Of a stretch of DNA of 64,000 nt, positions 33,816 through 42,101 are shown one piece after another (the stretch's first letter is position 1; every line of letters starts with the position of its first letter). Below the pieces are notes generated by a model. That model worked only from the letters and a program-made list of their open reading frames with translations, had not been told where the DNA came from and ran no database searches. Origin of the DNA: Georgenia satyanarayanai (GTDB lineage Bacteria > Actinomycetota > Actinomycetes > Actinomycetales > Actinomycetaceae); NCBI RefSeq assembly GCF_009193135.1, contig NZ_VUKC01000002.1, forward strand, positions 62,001 to 126,000. The letters are read 5' to 3'. Both the position numbers and the translations under genes were made by a program.

Positions 33816-34598
33816 ATGCGCCTGGCCACGTGGAACGTCAACTCCGTCCGCACCCGGGTCGACCGGGTCCTGGACTTCCTCGCGCGCTCGGGCACCGACG
33901 TGCTGGCGGTCCAGGAGACCAAGTGCCGCGACGACCAGTTCCCCCACCTGCCCTTCGAGGCCGCCGGGTACCACGTCGCCCACCACGGCCTGAGCCAGTG
34001 GAACGGGGTGGCCGTCGTCTCGCGGCTGCCGGTGGAGGACGTCGAGGTGGGCTTCCCCGGGATGCCGACGTGGGGCGAGCCGGCCGCCGCCGAGGCCCGG
34101 GCCCTGGGCACGACCGTCGCCGGCGTGCGGGTGTGGAGCCTGTACGTGCCGAACGGACGCACCCTGGACGACCCCCACTACCGGTACAAGCTCGACTGGC
34201 TGGCGGCCCTGCGAGACGCCGCCGGCGGCTGGCTCACCGCCGACCCGTCGGCGCAGGTCGCGCTCGTCGGTGACTGGAACGTCGCCCCCCGCGACGAGGA
34301 CGTGTGGGACCCGGCGGCCTTCGTCGGCGCCACCCACGTCTCCCCGGCCGAGCGCGCGGCGCTCGGCGCGCTGGGCGAGGCCGGCTTCGCGGAGGTCACC
34401 CGCGAGCACACCCCCGGCGCCTACACCTACTGGGACTACCAGCGCCTGCGCTTCCCCCGGAACGAGGGCATGCGCATCGACCTGGTCCACGCCTCCCCCG
34501 CCCTCGCCGCCCGGGTGACCGGCGCCCACGTCGATCGCGACGAGCGCAAGGGCAAGGGCGCCAGCGACCACGTGCCCGTCGTCGTCGACCTCGGCTGA
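33816..34598 (+). CDS. xth: Exodeoxyribonuclease III (AP endonuclease family)
   Basis: Xth cuts DNA at abasic sites and degrades 3' ends in base excision repair. The 260 residues have ATWNVNSVRTR (active-site Asn), AVQETKCRD (metal Glu), SLYVPNGR, the VGDWNVAPRDEDVW region and the C-terminal GASDHVPVVVDL with the catalytic His. Length fits the family. It is divergent from pyrE and only 9 bp from the patatin stop, which is convergent. Confidence 0.95.
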   Translation: MRLATWNVNSVRTRVDRVLDFLARSGTDVLAVQETKCRDDQFPHLPFEAAGYHVAHHGLSQWNGVAVVSRLPVEDVEVGFPGMPTWGEPAAAEARALGTTVAGVRVWSLYVPNGRTLDDPHYRYKLDWLAALRDAAGGWLTADPSAQVALVGDWNVAPRDEDVWDPAAFVGATHVSPAERAALGALGEAGFAEVTREHTPGAYTYWDYQRLRFPRNEGMRIDLVHASPALAARVTGAHVDRDERKGKGASDHVPVVVDLG

Positions 34599-34607
34599 GC
34601 GCCGCGC

Positions 34608-36176
34608 TCAGCCGCGCGGGGGCACCCAGCTGGGGGCGAGGGTGATCTCCGTGCGGTGGTGCTCCCACGTGCGCCACCACTCCTCGGCCCCCTCGGGCAG
34701 CCGCTCGGCGGGCACCCGACGCAGCAGGTCACGAAGCGTGTACTTGAGGCCGGCGATCTCGGCGACCCGCTCCAGCCGCTCGGTCTCGGCGGCGTCCGCG
34801 GCGAAGGCCGCCTCCTCGGCGTGCCAGATCCGGCGCCGCAGGAGGACGAGCTCGCGGGTGACGGCCTGCTCCTCAGCGCTCGCCCCGAGGACCGCCTCGG
34901 CCGCCCGGAGGTAGCCGTAGTCCATCGCGAGCGCGACGAGCCCGGGCTCGATGGTGAGGGTGTCGTGGACGTCGAACTCGGGCTCGATGACGACCGCGCC
35001 CGCGGCCCGTGCCCGGACCACCTCGTCACGCTGCACCTCGTCGGTCATGATGGCCGTCGTCGTGCGCATGAGGATGGCGAGCATGTCCTTCTCGTCGTAG
35101 GAGTCCTCGCGGCGCAGCCCCGACGGTCCGGCGACGACGGCGTAGCAGGTGTCCACGCCGAGGTGGGTCATCGCGACGTCCACGGGCAGGGACTCGCGGA
35201 CCCCGCCGTCGACGTAGTTCTCCTCCCCCAGCCGCACCGGCGCGAAGACCATGGGGATGGCGCAGGACGCACGGACGGCCTCGACGAGGTCGACGGGACC
35301 GTCGCCCAGGGGACGGTTGTCCCGGTCGACGAGGGTGCCGTCCTCGGTGACGTAGCGCAGCTCCCCGCTCTCGAGGCCGACGACGGCGACGCGCAGGGTG
35401 ACGCCGGACGCCGCGACGGCCTCGGGCCGGAAGACCTCCGGGTCGACGAGCCGGTCGACGATGGGGCCGGGCCGGTACATCGAGCGCTCACGGCGGGCGC
35501 CCTCGGCGATCGTCTCGAGGTCGGCGCTGGCGCGGCTCATCGTGCGGAGCATGTCGATCGACTCGAGGAAGCGGCCCGGCCCGGAGGTCGACGGCTCCGG
35601 GCGCTGGTGCGCGTGGTCGGCGCTCGCGGCCTCCTCGTCGGCGGGCTCGCCGGCCGGGGTGAGGCGGCTCGGCGCGATCGGGACGGGCGGGAGGTCGACG
35701 GGCTCGGCCTGCGGCTCCTCGGTGTCCGGCCGCTCGGCCCGGCGCCCGTCCCCGTGCGCCGGGCGGACCACGCGCTCGGCGGCCGTGGAGATCTCCTCGC
35801 GCAGCACGGCCACCCGCTTGAACGAGCGGCCCAGCGCGCCCTGGCGGCGCTGGCGCCGCTCGAGCGCCTGGGCCCACACCGGGCCGCGCTCACGCAGCCG
35901 GCTGAACCACGGCAGCTCCGCGAACATGTCCGAGGAGCTGGTCATCCCCCGCCAGAGGTCCTCGAGCTGGGCCAGGGCGGCCCGCTGCCCGGCGGTCTCG
36001 GCCGACTGGGCGAGGACGCCGGCGAGGATCGAGCCCGCCGAGGTCCCCGTGATGACCGAGGGGGCGATCCCCGCGCGGTCGTAGAGATAGCGCAGCGCAC
36101 CGAGCTGGAAGCTGGCCCGTGCGCCACCACCGCTGAGGACGAGGCCGACGACGGGGGCGTCTGGAGCGGCTGGCAT
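34608..36176 (-). CDS. Patatin-like phospholipase
   Basis: This 522-residue protein has a patatin domain with the oxyanion loop LSGGGARASFQ (residues 14-24), the nucleophile Ser46 in TGTSAGSI, and the catalytic Asp323 in ENYVDGGVRE, forming the Ser-Asp dyad. Between the two lies a long charged, Pro-rich region of about 100 residues (around 125-235) that most likely loops out, absent from the smallest patatins. It probably hydrolyses membrane lipids. The ATG at 36176 has a TAGCCT -10 box six bases upstream within the 3' edge of the upstream gene, suggesting a leaderless start. Confidence 0.87.
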   Translation of the reverse strand: MPAAPDAPVVGLVLSGGGARASFQLGALRYLYDRAGIAPSVITGTSAGSILAGVLAQSAETAGQRAALAQLEDLWRGMTSSSDMFAELPWFSRLRERGPVWAQALERRQRRQGALGRSFKRVAVLREEISTAAERVVRPAHGDGRRAERPDTEEPQAEPVDLPPVPIAPSRLTPAGEPADEEAASADHAHQRPEPSTSGPGRFLESIDMLRTMSRASADLETIAEGARRERSMYRPGPIVDRLVDPEVFRPEAVAASGVTLRVAVVGLESGELRYVTEDGTLVDRDNRPLGDGPVDLVEAVRASCAIPMVFAPVRLGEENYVDGGVRESLPVDVAMTHLGVDTCYAVVAGPSGLRREDSYDEKDMLAILMRTTTAIMTDEVQRDEVVRARAAGAVVIEPEFDVHDTLTIEPGLVALAMDYGYLRAAEAVLGASAEEQAVTRELVLLRRRIWHAEEAAFAADAAETERLERVAEIAGLKYTLRDLLRRVPAERLPEGAEEWWRTWEHHRTEITLAPSWVPPRG

Positions 36177-36191
36177 GGCAGCAGGCTAGCG

Positions 36192-36998
36192 TCAGCGCAG
36201 GTCGGTGAGGACGGCGTCGGACAGGCCCGGCCAGAGCCCGGCGGCCCACTCCCCGAAGGGCTCCGCGCCGAGGAAGGCGGTGGCCACCCCGGCCTGCGGG
36301 TCGACCCACAGGAAGCTGCCGGACTGGCCGAAGTGGCCGAAGGTCTGCGGCGAGTTGCCGCTGCCGGTCCAGTGCGGCGACTTGGTGCCGCGGATCTCGA
36401 AGCCCAGACCCCAGTCGTTGGGGTCCTGGCGCCCGAAGCCGGGCAGCACGCCGGGCAGGCCGGGCAGCTGGACGGTGGCCGCCTCGGCGAGGAGCTCGGG
36501 GTCGAGCACGGAGGGCGCGAGGAGCTCACGACCGAACGCGGCGAGGTCCTCGGCGCTCCCGTGGGCGCCGTGGGCCGGGGAGCCCTCGAGCACGACGGTG
36601 CTCAGGCCGAGCGGCACGAGGACCGTGTCCTCCAGCCAGTCGGCGAAGTCGGTGCCCGTCGCCTCGGCGACGTGGTCGGCGACGATCTCCATGCCGCGGT
36701 TGCTGTAGATGCGCCGGCGGCCGGGGGCGCCCAGGACGTCGTCGGAGTCCATCGCCACGCCCGAGGCGTGGGCGAGCAGGTGCCGCACCGTGGCCCCCTC
36801 CGGCCCGACGGCGTCCTCGAGGTCGACGAGGTGGCGGGAGACGGCGACGAGCGTGGCGGTCGCCGTCAGCAGCTTCGTCACCGACGCCCACGGGAAGGAC
36901 CGGGACACCTCCCCGTGGGTCAGTCGCGTGCCGCCGGTGTCGGTGACGACGACGGCGTGGGGGAAGTCCGGCAGCTCCACCTGGTCGAAAGCGTTCAT
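36192..36998 (-). CDS. Serine hydrolase of the beta-lactamase/PBP4 family
   Basis: The 268 residues include SVTK (residues 39-42, with nucleophile Ser39 and Lys42), the Tyr-containing YSNRG motif, and a C-terminal HFGQSGS in place of KTG. These are the marks of class C beta-lactamase-like or DD-peptidase/esterase enzymes. No signal peptide is seen, so it is probably cytoplasmic and more likely an esterase than a drug-resistance enzyme. ATG 36998 follows GGGAG; a GTG at 37025 is possible. It is followed by the patatin gene. Confidence 0.8.
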   Translation of the reverse strand: MNAFDQVELPDFPHAVVVTDTGGTRLTHGEVSRSFPWASVTKLLTATATLVAVSRHLVDLEDAVGPEGATVRHLLAHASGVAMDSDDVLGAPGRRRIYSNRGMEIVADHVAEATGTDFADWLEDTVLVPLGLSTVVLEGSPAHGAHGSAEDLAAFGRELLAPSVLDPELLAEAATVQLPGLPGVLPGFGRQDPNDWGLGFEIRGTKSPHWTGSGNSPQTFGHFGQSGSFLWVDPQAGVATAFLGAEPFGEWAAGLWPGLSDAVLTDLR

Positions 36999-37059
36999 GG
37001 CTCCCAGGGTGCCACCTGTGGACAACCCCCGGTGTCCCCAGCCCCCGGGAGGAGCTCGG

Positions 37060-39678
37060 CTACGGGAGCGTGGCGACGGCTGCCGTGTCGGCCTCGACGG
37101 TGAGGACGAGACCGCCCTCGGGACCGCGGTCGACGGTGACGGTCGCGCCGTCGGCCACCTGCCCGCCGAGCATGAGCCGGGCGAGCTGGTCGCCGATCTC
37201 GCGCTGGACGAGCCGGCGCAGCGGTCGCGCGCCGTACGCGGGGTCGTAACCCTCGAAGGCGAGCCACTCGGCGGCCGCCGTCGTCACCTCCAGCGTGATG
37301 CGGCGCTCGGCGAGCCGGTCACGCAGCCGGGCGACCTGGAGCTCGACGATCGCGCCGAGCTCCTCGAGGCTGAGCGCGTCGAAGAGGACGACGTCGTCGA
37401 GCCGGTTGAGGAACTCGGGCTTGAAGGCCGCCCGGACCGCCGCCATGACCGCCTCGCGCTTGGCCTCCTCCGGCATCGCCTGGTCGACGAGGAACTGCGA
37501 GCCGAGGTTGGAGGTGAGGACGAGGATGACGTTGCGGAAGTCCACCGTGCGGCCCTGCCCGTCGGTGAGCCGGCCGTCGTCGAGCACCTGGAGGAGGATG
37601 TCGAAGACCTCCGGGTGGGCCTTCTCCACCTCGTCGAGCAGGACGACGGAGTAGGGCCGGCGGCGCACCGCCTCGGTGAGCTGGCCGCCCTCCTCGTAGC
37701 CGACGTACCCCGGAGGGGCACCGACGAGGCGGGAGACGGAGTGCTTCTCGGAGTACTCACTCATGTCGATCCGCACGATCGCGCGCTCGTCGTCGAAGAG
37801 GAAGTCGGCCAGGGACTTGGCCAGCTCGGTCTTGCCGACGCCGGTGGGTCCCAGGAAGAGGAAGGAGCCGGTGGGCCGGTCGGGGTCGGACAGGCCCGCC
37901 CGCGAGCGCCGCACGGCGTCGGAGACGGCCTGGACCGCGGTCCGCTGGCCGATGAGCCGCTGGCCGAGGACGTCCTCCATGCGGAGCAGCTTCTCGGTCT
38001 CCCCCTCGAGGAGGCGGCCGACCGGGATGCCGGTCCAGGCGGCGACGACCTCGGCGACCTCGTCCGCGGAGACGCGGTCGGCGATCATCGGGGTCTCGGC
38101 CGTCTGGGTGGCCTCGGCGGCCTCGGCCTCGCGGATCTCCCGCTCCACGGCCGGGATGTCGCCGTAGCGCAGGCGGCCGGCGTCCTCGTAGCGGCCCTCG
38201 CGCTCGGCGCGGTCGGCCTCCGTGCGCAGCGAGTCGAGTCGCTGCTTGAGGTCACCGACGCGGTTGTGGCCGGCCTTCTCCGCCTCCCAGCGGGCGGTGA
38301 GGGCCGCGAGCTCCTCCGAGCGGTCGGCGAGCTCGGCACGCAGGCGCTCGAGGCGGTCCCGGGAGGCGGGGTCGTCGGCGTCGGCGGACTCGACGAGGTA
38401 GGCCTCCTCCATCCGCAGCCGCTCGACGGAGCGGCGCAGCGCGTCGACCTCCTCCGGTGAGGAGTCGAGCTCCATGCGCAGGCGGGAGGCGGCCTCGTCG
38501 ACGAGGTCGATGGCCTTGTCGGGCAGCTGGCGCCCGCTGATGTAGCGGTCGGAGAGCGTGGCCGCGGCGACGAGCGCGCCGTCGGAGATCGTCACCTGGT
38601 GGTGGGCCTCGTACTTGGGCGCGATGCCGCGCAGGATCGCGACGGTGTCCTCGACGGAGGGCTCACCGACGAAGACCTGCTGGAAGCGGCGCTCGAGGGC
38701 CGGGTCCTTCTCGATGTGCTCGCGGAACTCGTCGAGCGTCGTGGCGCCGACCATCCGCAGCTCACCGCGCGCGAGCATCGGCTTGAGCATGTTGCCGGCG
38801 TCCATCGCGCCCTCGGCGGCACCGGCGCCGACGACCGTGTGGAGCTCGTCGATGAAGGTGACGACCTCGCCGTCGGAGTCCTTGATCTCCTGGAGGACGG
38901 CCTTGAGCCGCTCCTCGAACTCGCCGCGGTACTTCGCACCGGCGACCATCGAGCCGAGGTCGAGGGCGATGAGGCGCTTGTCGCGCAGCGATTCGGGCAC
39001 GTCCCCGTTGACGATGCGCTGGGCCAGGCCCTCGACGACGGCGGTCTTGCCGACACCGGGCTCACCGATGAGGACCGGGTTGTTCTTCGTGCGGCGGGAC
39101 AGGACCTGGACGACGCGGCGGATCTCGGCGTCGCGGCCGATGACGGGGTCCAGGCGCCCGTCACGGGCGGCGGCGGTGAGGTCCTGGCCGTACTTCTCCA
39201 GGGCGTTGTAGGTGCCCTCGGGGTCGGCGCTGGTCACGCGACCGGAGCCGCGGACCGCGGGCAGGGCGTCGAGGAGCGTGTCGCGGTCGGCGCCGAGGTC
39301 GCGCAGGACCTGCCCGGCCGGGCTCTCGCTGCGGGCGAGGGCGAGGAGGAGGTGCTCCGTGGAGACGAACTCGTCACCGAGGGCGGTCGCCTCCTCCCCT
39401 GCCTGCGTGATGACGGTCATCATCGGGCGAGACGGGGAGGGCTGCGCCACGGACGAGCCGGAGGCGCCGGGGAGGGCGGCGGCCGCAGCAGTGGCCCGCT
39501 CGACGATGGCCGCGCGGTTGGCGCCGACGGCGTCGACGAGGGCGGGGGCGACACCGCCGGGCTGCTCGAGCAGGGCGACGAGCACGTGGACGGGCTCGAG
39601 CTGGGGGTTGCCGGCCGTCGCGGCCGAGCGCATGGCGGAGGCGATCGCCTCCTGCGACTTGGTGGTCAGCTTGTCCAT
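37060..39678 (-). CDS. clpB: ATP-dependent disaggregase ClpB
   Basis: ClpB rescues aggregated proteins together with DnaK. The 872-residue protein has the N-domain (about 1-150), two AAA+ modules with Walker A motifs GEPGVGKT and GPTGVGKT, the coiled-coil middle domain (about 400-530, with Arg/Glu-rich heptads), and the C-terminal [13 protein letters not shown]. The HAIR palindrome 48 bp upstream ties it to HspR, which is encoded in the dnaK operon at 45.7 kb. The ATG at 39678 follows CGGAGGA. Confidence 0.97.
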   Translation of the reverse strand: MDKLTTKSQEAIASAMRSAATAGNPQLEPVHVLVALLEQPGGVAPALVDAVGANRAAIVERATAAAAALPGASGSSVAQPSPSRPMMTVITQAGEEATALGDEFVSTEHLLLALARSESPAGQVLRDLGADRDTLLDALPAVRGSGRVTSADPEGTYNALEKYGQDLTAAARDGRLDPVIGRDAEIRRVVQVLSRRTKNNPVLIGEPGVGKTAVVEGLAQRIVNGDVPESLRDKRLIALDLGSMVAGAKYRGEFEERLKAVLQEIKDSDGEVVTFIDELHTVVGAGAAEGAMDAGNMLKPMLARGELRMVGATTLDEFREHIEKDPALERRFQQVFVGEPSVEDTVAILRGIAPKYEAHHQVTISDGALVAAATLSDRYISGRQLPDKAIDLVDEAASRLRMELDSSPEEVDALRRSVERLRMEEAYLVESADADDPASRDRLERLRAELADRSEELAALTARWEAEKAGHNRVGDLKQRLDSLRTEADRAEREGRYEDAGRLRYGDIPAVEREIREAEAAEATQTAETPMIADRVSADEVAEVVAAWTGIPVGRLLEGETEKLLRMEDVLGQRLIGQRTAVQAVSDAVRRSRAGLSDPDRPTGSFLFLGPTGVGKTELAKSLADFLFDDERAIVRIDMSEYSEKHSVSRLVGAPPGYVGYEEGGQLTEAVRRRPYSVVLLDEVEKAHPEVFDILLQVLDDGRLTDGQGRTVDFRNVILVLTSNLGSQFLVDQAMPEEAKREAVMAAVRAAFKPEFLNRLDDVVLFDALSLEELGAIVELQVARLRDRLAERRITLEVTTAAAEWLAFEGYDPAYGARPLRRLVQREIGDQLARLMLGGQVADGATVTVDRGPEGGLVLTVEADTAAVATLP

Positions 39679-39725
39679 CGGGTCCTCCGGGTGAGTTCTG
39701 GTTCCACTGAGGTCAACGCCGCAGG

Positions 39726-39746
39726 GTTGAGTCTATTCCGCTCAAG
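39726..39746. promoter_or_regulatory. HAIR element (HspR operator) of clpB
   Basis: GTTGAGT-N7-GCTCAAG matches the actinobacterial HAIR consensus (CTTGAGT-N7-ACTCAAG) in 12 of 14 positions. It lies 48 bp upstream of clpB on the minus strand. The reverse strand also contains TAGACT in the middle, which could be the -10 box, so binding would block transcription directly. Confidence 0.88.
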
Positions 39747-39838
39747 TCTGTCCGTGCGCGGGGAGGACTCCCGAGATGCGCCGGGCCGCCGACGGGAGCA
39801 GGCTCGGACACGGACCACCGACCGAAGGAGTCACGACC

Positions 39839-40099
39839 ATGTCGACGCTTCCTCCCCCCGGACCCGGCCCGGGCGGGCCCGCCGTCCCGCCGGGCGAGCC
39901 GCAGCCCGTGCACGAGCCCGCGGCACCGCTGGCGGACCCACCGCCCCCCGGGCAGCCGCCCACCACGCCCCCGAGCTCACCGTCCGTCGAGCCGCCGGAG
40001 GAGACGCCGGGCGGCTCCCCCGGCCCGCCCTCCCCCGGGCAGACGCCCGAGGAGGCGCCGAGCCGGTCCCCCGGCCCGCCCGTGGAGTCACCCGACTGA
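39839..40099 (+). CDS. Small proline-rich protein, function unknown
   Basis: An 86-residue protein made mostly of proline, glycine, serine and glutamate (MSTLPPPGPGPGGPAVPP and later PPPGQPPTTPPSSPSVEP). It has no membrane span or recognised domain and is probably disordered. A good GAAGGAG lies eight bases before the ATG at 39839, the main reason for calling it real. It is divergent from clpB with the HAIR site between, so HspR might also affect it. Confidence 0.55.
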   Translation: MSTLPPPGPGPGGPAVPPGEPQPVHEPAAPLADPPPPGQPPTTPPSSPSVEPPEETPGGSPGPPSPGQTPEEAPSRSPGPPVESPD

Positions 40100-40190
40100 C
40101 GAACGGCCCTCTCGGACCGCGCCCCGAGCCGCACCCTCCGCGACCGTGGTGCCACGCCCGCCGGGCGTATCGCCGGCGTGCCCGCCTGCC

Positions 40191-40218
40191 CGGGGCGGCG
40201 CGATCTCGCACCGCCCCG
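40191..40218. terminator. Hairpin between the proline-rich gene and the amidase
   Basis: CGGGGCGG and CCGCCCCG pair around a 12-base loop in the 133-bp gap between two convergent genes. It can end both transcripts. No other gene is seen in this gap. Confidence 0.6.
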
Positions 40219-40232
40219 CGCGTGCACGGGCC

Positions 40233-41660
40233 TCAGGCCGGCTCGACGGGGTCCGTGGGCCAGGGGTCGGCCTCCTCGAGGGCGGCGGCCAGGCCGAGGA
40301 GCAGCTCCTCGTCGCCGAGGCGCGTGGCGCCCAGCTGGACGCCGACCGGCAGCGTGACACCGTCCACCTCGGCCCGGTGCAGCGGGATGGTGATCGCCGG
40401 GGCACCGAGCATGTTCCACGGGCTCGTCCACGGGGTGAAGGCCTTCTGCGCCTCGAAGTCGGCCGCGGGGTCCGCGTCGTCGCGCATCCCGCCGATGAAC
40501 GGGGCGGGGGTCGCGAGCGCCGGGGTGAGGACGACATCGAGGTCGCGCCACACCTCGGCCGCCGAGCGCGCCAGGCGCTGGACCGCGGCGACGGCGGTGG
40601 CGTAGTCGACACCGGAGTACCGCCGTCCCTGCTCGCGCATCCACCGGGTGAGCGGTACGAGAAGCTCCTCGGCCTCCGGCGGGACCGGCGCGGACAGTGC
40701 GCCGACCGCCCACAGCGGGTTGAAGGCGTTCCACTCCTCCGGGCTGAACGGCACCCGGGTGGTCGTCACCGCGTGACCCATGTCCTCCAGCAGCCGCACG
40801 GCGCGGTCGACGGCCGCCAGGGACGTCTCGTGCACCGGCGCCTCGTGGACGTTGATCGGCCGGGTGAGGACACCGATGCGCAGCTCGCGCGGCGGGTGGC
40901 CGCAGGCCGCGAGGAAGGACGTGCGCGGGCCGGGGAGGAGGTAGTGGTCGCCGGGCCACGGCTCGGAGAGGACGTCGAGGAAGGCGGCGGTGTCGCGCAC
41001 CGTGCGGGTGACGACGCCGTCGACGGTGAGGCCGGCGCCGTCGACGCCGCGCGGGCCCTTGGAGACGCGACCTCGGCTGGGCTTGAGCCCGACGAGCCCG
41101 CACGCCGCAGCGGGGATGCGGATGGACCCGCCGCCGTCGCTCGCGTGCGCGGCGGGGACGATCCCGGCGGCCACGGCCGCGGCCGCCCCGCCGGAGGAGC
41201 CGCCCGCGCTGCGGCGCGGGTCCCAGGGGCTGCGCGCCGGGGGCGCCACGTCCGGCTCGGTGTAGGACGGCAGGCCGAGCTCCGGCGTCGTCGTCTTGCC
41301 GACCATGAGCGTGCCGGCCTCCCGCAGCCGCACCGTCACGCCGTCGTCGGCGGGGGCGACGTAGCCGCGCAGCGCGGCGCTGCCCGCCTCGAAGGGCTGG
41401 CCGGCGACCATCGCGAGGTCCTTGACCGGGACGGGGACGCCGAGGAACGGTGGCAGCTCTCCCCCGTCGCGCAGCCGGCGGGTCGCGGCCGCCGCCTGCT
41501 CGCGGGCGAGGTCGGGGGTGAGGTGGGCGAAGGCGCCGACGGCGGGACCCAGGCGCTCGGCCCGGTCGAGGGTGTGCTCGACGACGTCGTCGGGGGCGAG
41601 CTCACCGGAGCGGACGGCGGCGGCGAGGGCGAGGGCGCTGAGCTCGTGGATGTCACTCAT
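40233..41660 (-). CDS. Amidase signature family hydrolase
   Basis: The 475-residue protein carries the amidase signature: VPVKDL with the catalytic Lys, GGSSGGAAAAVAAGI, and ASDGGGSIRIPAAACGLVG with the two serines of the Ser-Ser-Lys triad. It hydrolyses an amide bond in an unknown substrate. It is not GatA, since there are no GatB/GatC neighbours and GatA-specific sequence is absent. The ATG at 41660 gives a typical amidase N-terminus. The region up to 41873 holds no other gene. Confidence 0.88.
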   Translation of the reverse strand: MSDIHELSALALAAAVRSGELAPDDVVEHTLDRAERLGPAVGAFAHLTPDLAREQAAAATRRLRDGGELPPFLGVPVPVKDLAMVAGQPFEAGSAALRGYVAPADDGVTVRLREAGTLMVGKTTTPELGLPSYTEPDVAPPARSPWDPRRSAGGSSGGAAAAVAAGIVPAAHASDGGGSIRIPAAACGLVGLKPSRGRVSKGPRGVDGAGLTVDGVVTRTVRDTAAFLDVLSEPWPGDHYLLPGPRTSFLAACGHPPRELRIGVLTRPINVHEAPVHETSLAAVDRAVRLLEDMGHAVTTTRVPFSPEEWNAFNPLWAVGALSAPVPPEAEELLVPLTRWMREQGRRYSGVDYATAVAAVQRLARSAAEVWRDLDVVLTPALATPAPFIGGMRDDADPAADFEAQKAFTPWTSPWNMLGAPAITIPLHRAEVDGVTLPVGVQLGATRLGDEELLLGLAAALEEADPWPTDPVEPA

Positions 41661-41873
41661 CCGTCGAGGCTATCGACACGGCCGAGCTCCAGCCGCAGAC
41701 CGGTGAGCGCGACCGACGCGAGCGGGCGCCGCCCGGCGAGGTGCCCGAGCTGCCCGTCGGGGGTGGCCCGCCAGCCGCAGCGCCCGGCGCTCTCCCGTTG
41801 CGCCCACGGGCGGGCGGGCGCACTGTCGGGGGACGAGCCGCGACCCGGCGGCGCAGACGGAAGGGGACCGAGC

Positions 41874-42038
41874 ATGGGTATCGGTGACAAGGCCAAGGAC
41901 GCCCTCGGCGACGAGCAGAAGAGCGACGCCGCCCTCGACAAGGCCGGCGACGCCGCTGACGCCAAGACCGGCGGCACCCACGGCGATCAGATCGACAAGG
42001 CGCGGGACGCCGCCGACAGGAAGGTCGGCGACGAGTGA
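41874..42038 (+). CDS. MT0933-like antitoxin family small protein
   Basis: A 54-residue highly charged protein (MGIGDKAKDALGDEQKSDAA then GGTHGDQIDKARDAADRKVG) matching the MT0933/Rv0909 family that is annotated as antitoxin. Repeats of KA-DAAD suggest helical coil. The ATG at 41874 follows GAAGGGG. No toxin gene sits beside it: the next gene is prolyl oligopeptidase. An antitoxin role is therefore only a family label. Confidence 0.75.
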   Translation: MGIGDKAKDALGDEQKSDAALDKAGDAADAKTGGTHGDQIDKARDAADRKVGDE

Positions 42039-42040
42039 CC

Positions 42041-42082
42041 CGTGGGCGGCCGGGCCCCACCACGGGGACCCGGCCGCCCACG
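42041..42082. terminator. Terminator after the MT0933-like gene
   Basis: CGTGGGCGGCCGGG at 42041-42054 is perfectly complementary to 42069-42082, with an inner CCCC/GGGG pairing around ACCAC. It follows the stop by three bases and precedes the next plus-strand start by about 20. Confidence 0.85.
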
Positions 42083-42101
42083 CGCGTGATGGGATGTCCC
42101 C

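Noticed and set aside
36192-36998. Serine hydrolase considered as an antibiotic-resistance beta-lactamase
   Set aside because: There is no signal peptide and HFGQSGS replaces KTG, so an esterase or peptidase is more likely.
37017-37025. Single exact DnaA box TGTGGACAA considered as an origin
   Set aside because: It is isolated, with no dnaA, dnaN or AT-rich region nearby.
41874-42038. MT0933-like gene considered as part of a toxin-antitoxin pair
   Set aside because: No toxin-sized gene is adjacent. The upstream neighbour is an amidase on the other strand and a terminator separates it from the next gene.
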